Of a stretch of 64,000 nucleotides of DNA, positions 55,163 to 64,000 are shown one piece after another. The stretch is from Moringa oleifera (lineage: Eukaryota > Streptophyta > Magnoliopsida > Brassicales > Moringaceae). Each line of letters starts with the position of its first letter. The first letter of the stretch is position 1. Where the stretch lies: contig JAJFZO010000889.1 of the NCBI GenBank assembly GCA_021397835.1, positions 310,001-374,000 on the forward strand. The letters are read 5' to 3'. The translations under genes were made by a program, and so were the position numbers. A model generated the notes under the pieces. The model ran no database searches. It was not told where the DNA came from and saw only the letters and a program-made list of their open reading frames with translations.

Positions 55163-55836
55163 ATAATCATCTTACATATGGGTTTTGTTATATAGTGTTG
55201 AAACTATCCATATATTAATAACCATATATTAATAACTTGTTTGTATCTTTTGAATATAAAGCTAGTGAATTCCTAGTATTAGGTTGAGTTGTCATCATTG
55301 ATGGATTATTCAAATAATAAGTTTTAGCCCCAATCCTTTCGATGTTGCTTTTACCATTTCTTTTCTATGCGGCTTCGTGAATGGATTCGATAAATTGTCA
55401 TTATGTTTCACATATGTGAAAGAGAGAAATCATTTCATAATCAGTTTTCTCATATAATCATGTCTTAAACTAATATATTTAGACTTTTCATTATATACTT
55501 TACTATATGCTTGTGGTAAAGTGGCTGGACTATCAGATAAAAAATTACTTTTTACGTCCATCAAATGAACATAAAGATTATGGATTGATGCTAATATGAA
55601 TAATATTCTAACTGAAGTTGTTCTCACCATAGACGCATATGTATGAAAATAGTCAATCTCTTCTTTTCGGCTAAAATCTTTTTTAACTAGTCTAACCTTA
55701 AAAGTACAAAAAAGCCATCAATATGACTCTTCTTTCTAAATATCTACTTACAATCGATGAGTTTAAAAACAGATAGTAAATCAACAAGTTTTCAAGTGTG
55801 ATTAGGCATAATAGAATCTATTTTATCATTGGTTCG
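55163..55836 (-). pseudogene. Second copy of the copia RT/RNase H fusion segment
   Basis: Homologous to 51351-52010 along its length. A 66-codon open frame (55630-55430) reads TTSVRILFILASIHNLYVHL then MDVKSNFLSD, and passes straight into RNase H tail motifs (ATLPQAYSKVYNEKSKYISL, RHDYMRKLI). The same internal deletion as in copy A is thus present. Homology to copy A stops abruptly near 55836. Confidence 0.75.
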
Positions 55837-56048
55837 ACGATAAAAGGGAAATTGACAATGAGGAGGAATGAGTTTTGCAGAAGAAGTATAGATACTAAAA
55901 AGAGGTAAATTTTTTTGAAGATTAAAAAACACCAGAGAGTTGAAAATAAGAAAAAGTGGCTAGGATACAAACTATATTAAATGAATTATTTAAAGATATT
56001 ATTTTGTTATTTCAATAGTTTAGACTAAAGACATATAATTTAAAGTAA

Positions 56049-56570
56049 ATATTATTTAAAATCCTGAAAATATTCTTTCTTTTAATTTTTACCTTAAACT
56101 TTAAAGTGTATTCAAACAAACCTTAGATTAATAAAAAATAGTCGAAGTAAACTATGATTTAAACAGCTATAACAAAATTAAGTATATTTTTGTTGTTAAA
56201 CTGCCTAAAAAATTACACGAATAAATTTTTCACTCTATTTTGAGTCAATCTTTTAATTTTGAATAATTTTTGATTCAAGAGCTATTTAGTATGAATTTTT
56301 TAAATATTCAACAGTAACTTTTTTAAAAATCATGTTTAATATTCAAAAAACTCTATTTTTTTTAATGATAACTTCAATGTTTCTTCATTACATAAAAAAT
56401 TTCAAGTCAATTTTTATAATATAAGATCCTTAATTTAAATACTTTTAATCTTTAAACTTTTTAACAAAATTCAATTTAACTAATTATCACCGAGGTTTAT
56501 ATGAAAATGTTTTGAAATTCAGGATAAAGATTAGGCGATAAAGTATTCTATAAAGTTTAAAATGACATCT
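56049..56570. mobile_element. Second MITE-like element with inverted ends
   Basis: The left end (56049-56123) reversed reads GGTTTGTTTGAATACACTTT...; the right end (56493-56568) reads GGTTTATATGAAAATGTTTT..., and the similarity continues with differences for about 70 bp. The interior (56361-56475) aligns with the 34333-34861 element (TTCAAGTCAATTTT, TTAATTTAAATACTTTTAA, TTTTTAACAAAATTCAATTT). The size is nearly the same. No coding capacity. Confidence 0.5.
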
Positions 56571-58472
56571 ATCCTATAACTTATTAATTTTAAATATTTT
56601 AAAAATAATAATTAAAAAATAAAAGAATTTTTAATGTTAATGCAGTTATAAATAAATTAAAAATTACAAATATATTGATAAAATATTATAAATTTAATAC
56701 ATTTAAATTTTAAATATATAAATTAAGCAATGGGTTTTTTAAAAATAAAATAATACAATTTAATCAACTTAAAAAGTTCAAAATATTTTTGGATAAAAAA
56801 TTTATTATTAAATTAAAGTTCAAATTAAGTTATTTATCAATGAATATTTTTAATATAAAAAAATTTAAAATATTATCAAGATTAATACTTAAAGATAAAT
56901 GTCATTACATTCAAAACTTGAAATTATTTAAATAAAATATTTAAAAAGTTCATTTATGTATAAAAGATAATATTTTAAGATTAAATTGATTGTTAAGTTT
57001 AAGATTTGAATTATGAATTATAATTAGTTTGAAACTCTATCTATTTAAAATTAGGCTTATCATGAAATTAAAATTTAAAAATATATTGATAATTTAAATT
57101 TCATATATATAAATCACATAACAAATATTTTTTATATAAATATTTTTTAAAAATAAGAAAAATGAAATTTCATCAACTAAAAATTCAAAATATTTTAGAT
57201 AAGAATTATTACTAAATTAAAGTTCAAAATTAAGTTGATTATCTATAAATATTTTTTTATATAATACTGAGTTGGAAACATTATCAAGATTAGTTTTTAT
57301 CGATAAATGTCATTACATTTAAAATTTGAAATTGTTTAAATAATGTTTTTAACATTAATACATTTTATGAATTTCAAATTATTAAAAATATAAAAGTAAT
57401 ATATGTAATTTAAAATCTACATCATCTTATGTGGTCATTATGTTAATGAATCTTCCAAATTCTTCCGCTTATATATATGCATAACATATATATGTTAAAT
57501 TCAATTTGAACTTCTATTCTTTTATAGATAAAATGTTGACTGTCTCTCAATTTTGTGATGTTTCGTGTTTGAAGCTTCATAATTTAATTTCAAATAATAC
57601 TTATAAGCTATTAAATTCTAAAAACTAATAATTTCTTTTCACAAATTTCAGCTCTCTTTAATAATAAAATAATAAAATATTAATGCAAATATGGTTTGTT
57701 GCTACATTAACTTTAGGCTATAGAGTGAAATCATATTTAGTTATAGATAATTTTTTTTGGAATCTAAAAACATTAATGAAAATTTTGAAACCTAAAATTA
57801 ATATTATATTTTATTTACCGAAGTTATAAGAGATTTCTTGCAATTTAAAGGAAAAAATAGGAGGAGGACAACTAAGACTGTCAAATTTGGGCTTTTTCTG
57901 AGGCCCACAAACTGAAAACCTTGGATCAATAATCCAGGCCACAGGATCTAGTATCTATAGTAGGACCAGCAATCATATATGCGTCGCATGCTGACGTGGC
58001 ATGATCTGGATGGGGTATCGAACATTAAGGTTGAGAGGTGGCCCCACGGTGGGCTCTTTAGTCTTTAAGCATTAGTAACTTGCAGGGGCAGAACTCCTCC
58101 AAATATGAGGAAAAAAAGAAAGTACGTATTACGAGGACTAAGGAGATGAGCCAATCAACGGCCTCATGAGCGAAGTATTAGCGTTCGAGGACGTTAAATC
58201 CAATGGGTGCGGTGTGGTTTGAACCCGTGGCCACTCCCTCACCAGGGGGAGACTGAAGCAGCCCTCCACCGACTGGATCGGTGCTATAGTGATAGGTCTC
58301 TACTCAAATACAGCTACATCAGCTCTCTCTCGCTCTCTCGCTTTCTCTTGCTCGTGATAGTTAGTCAGCTCATGTCTTTTTCTCCAGCACCCTGTATGTA
58401 TGCGTGTTTGTACGCGTATCGATCCCTATGACCTTCTTGGAAATTGGGAGTTCTCTTTCATCTGCTTCCTCC
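56571..58472. other. Upstream region of ATG13, AT-rich then GC-richer
   Basis: AT-rich without genes to about 57850. From 57880 the composition becomes balanced, marking the ATG13 promoter. It includes GGCCCA site-II-like motifs (near 57902) and a box-B-like GGTTTGAACCC (58217-58226). A 74-codon frame at 58207-58431 has no family resemblance. ATG13 transcription probably starts in 58300-58470. Confidence 0.5.
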
Positions 58473-58494
58473 CTCTCTCTCTCTCTCTCTCTCT
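58473..58494. repeat. (CT)n microsatellite in the ATG13 leader
   Basis: About 11 CT units, probably in the 5' UTR. A good acceptor (TTTTCTTGCAG ending at 58923) suggests a leader intron before the start codon at 59008. Confidence 0.85.
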
Positions 58495-59007
58495 GTTGTT
58501 TTCTGCGAATGTTTTAGGGTTCTTAAGTATTTGATAGGCGGGATAGTTCTCAAAAATTTAACTGAAGGGAAATATTAGAAAGCAAGGAAGTAGACTAAGG
58601 AAGGAAAACGTGTATAGCCTAACTGTTTCTTGTAGGAAAAGAACAACTGAACAGTGGGTCTACTCAGCTTTTATTTTCTCTTTAGTCTACAATAAGTACA
58701 TTCTCCTTAATTGTTGTATTGTTTCAACATTATATCTATATCAGTAACTATGATCTTAAAATTAAATTCCATGGACTCTGCCTAATTGTTAGCAATTCGA
58801 GTTGGTAGTGGTCTTCTTTGATTTTTATTTTTTTTCCCCTTAATCTGCTTCATGTTAGTTTGTTAATTTTTGCGTTTGCTCATAGGAAAGTTTCTGAATA
58901 TTTGTTCTCTTGTTTTCTTGCAGTGAAGTGCTATAAAGTGGAGTTATAAGGTTCCAATCTTAATCATCTGAAAGGGTTTGTTCCATTTATAGTTAATTGA
59001 TCAAAAC

Positions 59008-60654
59008 ATGGCATCATCTCATAATAATACTCATTCGGAGGCTGCCAAAATGGAACAAATTGTCACTGAATTCTTTGCTAAAAGCCTCCACATAATACTT
59101 GAGTCGAGGTCTCCTTATATGTCATCACGTAATTATAGTGGTGAACAAACTGTATCATCTCCATCTTCATCCTCCTCATCATCCTCAAGCGTGAGGCCGA
59201 GGGATAAATGGTTCAATTTAGCACTTAGGGAGTGCCCAGCTGCTCTGGAGAATCTTGATCTCTGGCGCCAGAGCAGTCTTGATTCAATGGTGGTTGATGT
59301 GGTATTGGTGCAGAAGCCACTTGATTGGGACCCAGTGAATGTCTCCCCAAAAAGGGATCTTCTGAGGAATTTTTCAACAAAGGAGAGGTATCAATTTGGC
59401 TGGAATTATGATCAAGAAGAATTATCTTGTGAGCCTAAAAGTGAGAGGATTATAGAGAGGTGGGTAGTGCAATATGATAGTCGGAAGAATAGGGATTGCA
59501 ATTCTGGGAGCAGGAGATCAAGCAACCATACTTTGCATACGCTGTATAAAAAATCTATAATGCTTCTTAGGTCATTGTATGTGTTTGTTAGGCTTTTACC
59601 TGCTTATAAAATATTCCGTGACCTTAATTCATCGGGTCAAATACGTACCTTTAAGCTTGTTCCTAGGGTCTCTTCTTTTGTTGAACCTTTCACTCGTAGA
59701 GAAGAAGCAGAAATGCAGCGATTTGGGTTCACCCCTGTGGATACTTCTTGTGGTAGGCTTTGCTTATCAGTGCTGTATCGTCCGTCTCTTTCAGATGTTA
59801 GTTCTGAACCTTCGACCCCTATGTCCCCCAAGTTCATTCCAGACTACGTTGGCAGCCCCTTGGCAGACCCACTGAAGAGGTTCCCCTCCCTTCCTGTTTC
59901 ACATGGTTCGTCATCGTCTTTGCCATTCTCAAGGCGGCATAGTTGGAGTTTTGACCAGTACAAGGCCTCTCCACCTTCAGTTTCTTTCTCACCATCACCC
60001 ACGCATTCAGAGTCCCATGCTTTAGTTTCAAATCCTGTTTCCCGCCGTTTCCTACCTACGGGCTTGCCTCCCCATCCACCAGAGACATCTGCTGTTCCTA
60101 AGAAGGATATGAACTTTGATGAATATTGTCCTTCCCCAAACTTTACTCCATCTCCATCCCCATCACCACCCATTCACGTGCCAGGAAGTTATCTATCGGA
60201 GGTTCTTTTGCGATCTGAAAGTGCTCCAGTTAGCATACCTGCTACTAAGCTTGCTAATTCTTCTTCATTGTTCAGCAAGCAAATTTTGCCTCCATCTCCT
60301 CCGCTTAAATTTGCAAGATGCAGTTCTTCTAAGCTTGATAAAAATTCAAGTCCCATTCAAACTGGTACGGCAGTCGAGAAGGTATTGCTTGTATGTATGC
60401 ATATCTTTGGCAATGACTATTTTACTTTAAGTGTTAGATTTGTATTTATGATTTCTTTTTCCTGCTATGTAGCTCTTTGCTCTTGGGAAAGATGACAGTA
60501 GAAAATATTCTGGACTGAAGTTATCTTCCAACAGCTCTCAGCAGGTTTCATTTTCCAGAAGTTCCAGTAGGTCTTTCCACGATGATTTTGATGATTCTGA
60601 ATTTCCTTGCCCATTTGATGTGGAGGATGATGATATGACAGATCCAGGTAGCAG
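59008..60654 (+). CDS. ATG13: ATG13, regulatory subunit of the ATG1 autophagy kinase complex (5' part)
   Basis: Exon 1 is 59008-60381 (458 codons, phase 0, donor GAAG/GTATTG) and exon 2 is 60473-60654 (acceptor CTATGTAG, phase 2, donor AGCAG/GTAAAA), giving 518 codons so far. The HORMA domain spans about 15-258: MEQIVTEFFAKSLHIILESR, a Ser run at 51-61, KWFNLALRECPAALENLDLW, then SLYVFVRLLPAYKIFRDL and SSFVEPFTRREEAEMQRFGF. Residues 260-518 are Ser/Pro-rich and disordered (MSPKF, SPSPSPSPP), the region of phosphoregulation and ATG1 binding. Arabidopsis ATG13a/b have about 600 residues, so a last exon with the conserved AVGALV.MLK motif should follow. It is not in 60655-64000 and probably lies past the right edge, beyond a LINE insertion. 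Reading through the first donor gives a 495-codon frame instead, not the likely product. Confidence 0.93.
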
Positions 60655-61569
60655 GTAAAATGTAAAATTACTGGATTCAGTTATAGTTTTATATTATTTA
60701 TATTTTATCATTTCTCTGATGAGACCAATATTTTTATTACTGATTAAATTCTTGCATTTTTTTTCACATGATTAGCTTTTCTCCATGCCTGTGTTTGGAT
60801 TATTTTTGAATAAACTGTGAAACAAAATAAAAGAATGAGACAGCTTTCAAACAAATAAGTGTCATTTCCAATTGTGTGGCCAATGAGGTGGCTACTACAT
60901 CAAAATTATGAAGCCATGCATGCTTGACTTGATAGGCATCTAATTTAGTGAAAGCCCATTACTGATGTAACAGTAAGCTAGGATGGGATTAGCTGCTCTT
61001 TCTTTTATGTATTCCTTCAACTTTCTTTCTTCCCTTCTTTGTTTAAGCTCTTAATTACTTGTTATGTCCTTCTTGCCACTCTCTAGTATAGCCATGCGGA
61101 AGTTTGACATTTCTTGGTGTCCAACTGGCTAAATGTCACTGTAAATTATCTACTGCATTTTCTCATCCTGGTAATATGAACTCTATAGCAACTTTTCTTC
61201 TCGATATCATTCTTTTCTAATTTCTTAGAAAGTGTAAAACTAGAATCTAGCCTTGCTTTGGAGTTCTGATGGCAACTCCTATCTAAATCACTATTATACA
61301 ATTGAAATTATTATAAATCTGTAGTGTCTATAAGTAAGCTGGGGCAGTATTAGCGTATTGGAAACAATTATCTGTTCTTTAGCCATATAACTAATACGAT
61401 ATATCATTTCCATTAATAAACTTGAGGAAAGTCAATGGTATTGCTGGAAACCTTGGCTTTGGTTTCTTGTCTGGACTGCATATATATAAGGAACAGATAG
61501 TATGTATTTATTTACACACTTGTTGGCCCAAGCATTCTTGTGATATGCTATGTTGTACAAGTTTGGGTA
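60655..61569 (+). other. ATG13: ATG13 intron 2, left part, no coding sequence seen
   Basis: T-rich, intron-like DNA after the exon 2 donor. None of the expected ATG13 C-terminal motifs can be read in any frame. Confidence 0.6.
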
Positions 61570-63640
61570 CCACTCTTTAAGAGATGTCTCTCTCTATACC
61601 ATATGTCATGCTAAAACCTAAAAGAGATCGCACACCCCATCCTAAACTTAATCAAAAGGCACTAATTTCTCCCACCCGTTGTGATCGCCTCCCACAATTG
61701 ATCCTAGAAGACTTTCTCCTTCTATGCATCACCTACCCCCCATTACCCCCTCCCTTTTCTTCAAAAGCTCCCCTCTCCCCAATAAACCTCCAGATCCACT
61801 TGCCTAAAAGCGCTAACTTAATACCTAGCCTTCGTTTAGCCATCAATTGAGACACAATCCTTCTCTCCAAAAGTGATATTTCTAGACATGCTACATCCCT
61901 TGAGATGGAAAAAAATGACATATAATACATCGGTAGGCTCAAGAACGGTGCTTTTAATTAGTCATTCTCCCATCCTTTGATAAATAGTGGCGCTTCTAGC
62001 TTGCAAGCCTTCTCAAATTTTTCTATGATCACATTGTGTACCATCACCCCCTTGAACTTAGCCCTAAGATGTAAACCAAGATATTGCAAAGGGAGAGTTC
62101 TTATTTTACAACCCAACAAGCTTGCCATGAGAGTACAGTCTAGCTTTTCCCCAAGTGGAATTAACCATTTTTTTGCAAGTTATTTTTCAGCCTTGTTGCC
62201 TCGAAACATAGCAAAATGCCCTTTAGATTGATTAATTGCTCTTTTTTGCCCCCACATTATCCTGATTGCTAACACCTCAAAAAATAGTTTATGCACATTA
62301 CTCATCAAAATGAAATTCCTTGAAGAGCCTTATCATGGCTTCCTTCAGTATAGTCTAGTGTCTTTTGGTGAATGTGATAGTAAAGCCTTTTGGATTGGTG
62401 CTTATCTCTTTTACATCATGCAATGCTCTCAACACCTCTTACTTTGCAAACAGCAAGTCTATTCTCTAGCTTTTCTCTTCAGCTAATGATAAACTTTATG
62501 ACTTTCAACCTTGGCCTCCATTTACTTTTTTTTTTTTTTTTTTCTGTAAAGCTGCTTGTAAGAGTCTTTAATCCCTTATTTTTCCTCTTTTCCCCTTTCA
62601 ACATCAACCCTTCTTATTTTGTATCTTGATAATTATATATTTGAGATGCATTAGCTATCTAATGAAAGAATCTCATATTTCCATCCATTTCTTTTAATCA
62701 TAAGGCCCAGGATTATTACGACGACAAAATTTCTTCTATCTTTGCCATCAAACTTAACTCCTTGTTAACCTTTGCCTTTTGATTCCTAATCTCCTGATAC
62801 ATACACTCCATCACTTGATCATCAATTTCATGAAATCTCCCTCCACAATCTTTCCTTCTTCTCTTTTGCATTCTCAAGTTTTTCCTTATTCCATATGCAT
62901 CTCATTCTTCACTTTTTTTTTTTTTTTAAAGTTCAACAACCACCACAAAGCTTCGTTTGACATCTTCTTATCAATCTTCTCACCAACTAATGAAATCTTG
63001 GCTTCCAACCACATGTTTCTCAAACTTGAATGGAATGGGTTCCCATTGCTGCATCCTCATCTCTAATATTATAGGGTGATGATCCGATGCATGCCTAGGT
63101 GGAAGCCTTTAATGTAGCTTTGGGAATGCTTCCTCCACTAGTAAGACACCCAAAACTTGTCTATGCAAGTCATGGATTGGTTTTCCTTTAGAGTAGACCG
63201 TGTAAACCCTTTTAATGAAGGTAAATCTTGCATTTCTTTCTAACTATCAAACTCTTAGAACTCATGCTATTGCCACTGGTCATTCCACCTATTGTCTCAT
63301 GTGAGTATGATATCATATTAAAGTCTCCTCTAGCTACATATGGTAGCTTCTACCTCCTCCTAAACTTTAGTTCCTAGGTTTGTCTATTTTCCTCATCACT
63401 TTTCTCTTACACGCACATGAAAACCCACTCAATCCCTTTTTCTCCCATCATAAAAACCAAGACATTGATGTTGTCCTCACCCAACTGTTCTTCAAAGTGC
63501 CTATTTTATTATTCCATGCAATTAAAACTCCACACAATTTACATTGAGCCTCCTAAGCCCACTACTCGAACCCTCATTGCCTTTATTAACTCTTTACCAC
63601 GCCACCATTCATCTTGTTTGAACTACATTTAGCAATTGGT
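61570..63640 (-). mobile_element. L1-type LINE fragment, antisense within ATG13 intron 2, decayed
   Basis: Reading leftward from about 63620, endonuclease motifs appear first (EWVF, GDFNMIS, LVEEAFPKLH, RHASDHHPIILEM, PFKFENMWLEAK). Next comes the linker before the reverse transcriptase (RFFH.IANASQ near 62650), then polymerase motifs (GFTITF, IRLFKEFHFDE), and then the C-terminal domain (LGCKIRTLPLQYLGL, SLPMYYMSFFSISRD, KWIWRFIGERGAF). Many stops and frameshifts and some internal deletions make it non-functional. ORF1 and the poly-A tail were not found, so both ends are uncertain. The order is that of plant L1-type LINEs. Confidence 0.75.
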
Positions 63641-63776
63641 ATATTCTCGATGGATATTGTTAACTTGGTTTCTGTGATATGTGGTTTATTTCTAGCTCAT
63701 CCTTTCAGACTTGGTAGAAATCATTATGACTACGTCCAACTATCACTTGGAATCTCCTCTATATTGTTTTTGAAAT

Positions 63777-63779
<3 letters not shown>

Positions 63780-63825
<46 letters not shown>
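63780..63825. repeat. (AT)n microsatellite, about 22 units
   Basis: Longest uninterrupted dinucleotide run in the window, right of the LINE fragment. The remaining 175 bases to the edge show nothing I can identify. Confidence 0.97.
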
Positions 63826-63827
<2 letters not shown>

Positions 63828-64000
63828 TGAAACTAATTAATCATTTACTAGGATTGATGTTCTCTTGGTTGGAAGGATGTGGAGGTTATAGGTTTCTATT
63901 TCTCCACCCCTTTTTTCTTGACTAAAACTTGATCCATTTTGCTTTTTGAGTTTTATATTTTTATGAACCCCATCAGTTTCAACCAACTATTAAGCAAGTG

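Noticed and set aside
58217..58226. Box-B-like GGTTTGAACCC upstream of ATG13, possible tRNA or SINE
   Set aside because: No cloverleaf, box A or A tail could be assembled around it. It may be chance in a GC-richer promoter.

Overview
The window is nuclear DNA of a flowering plant, most likely a rosid-type eudicot: spliced genes with GT-AG introns sit in very AT-rich intergenic DNA, the protein families are plant families (U-box PUB, IDA-like peptide, TONSOKU, WNK, G-type lectin kinase, ATG1t, ATG13), and Ty1/copia and L1-type retroelement remnants are present. The species cannot be named from the sequence alone. No tRNA, rRNA, CRISPR or bacterial-type feature was seen.

Layout from left to right: the 5' part of a U-box E3 ligase gene (1-307, minus, running off the left edge); about 8.7 kb of mostly non-coding DNA; a small secreted IDA-like peptide gene (8993-9220, plus); the complete 20-exon TONSOKU/BRUSHY1 gene (13715-26748, minus); a 7-exon WNK kinase gene of the WNK6/WNK7 type (29073-31966, minus); a 6-7 kb AT-rich stretch with an inverted-repeat element and a tandem duplication; an intronless G-type lectin receptor kinase (38905-41247, plus); a 3-exon DUF167 gene (42465-44667, minus); an 8-exon ATG1t kinase gene (47153-50551, minus); a decayed copia retroelement array (50668-55836, minus); and the 5' part of ATG13 (59008-60654 and onward, plus), whose open intron holds an antisense L1-type LINE fragment (about 61570-63640). 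I rebuilt the multi-exon genes by hand from splice sites and reading-frame phase; all internal phases agree and give full-length proteins of 1352 aa (TSK), 658 aa (WNK), 130 aa (DUF167) and 294 aa (ATG1t).

Two things stand out. First, from remembered locus numbers, the gene order PUB - IDL - TSK - WNK - DUF167 - ATG1t - ATG13 looks like an unfractionated version of blocks that Arabidopsis carries split between At3g18710-18770 and At1g49160-49180. The lectin kinase and the transposons are the obvious insertions. Second, ATG1t and ATG13, which act in the same autophagy-initiation pathway, are neighbours here. The 3' LTR of the copia element between them ends only 117 bp before the ATG1t start codon, in the same orientation, with a good TATA box, so ATG1t may use an LTR-derived promoter.

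Functionally the genes are a conserved neighbourhood and not an operon: proteolysis and peptide signalling (PUB, IDL), replication-coupled chromatin maintenance (TSK), kinase signalling (WNK, LecRK) and autophagy initiation (ATG1t, ATG13). A dispersed family of AT-rich elements with inverted ends (34333-34861 and 56049-56570, with related interior sequence near 5168-5275) is also visible.
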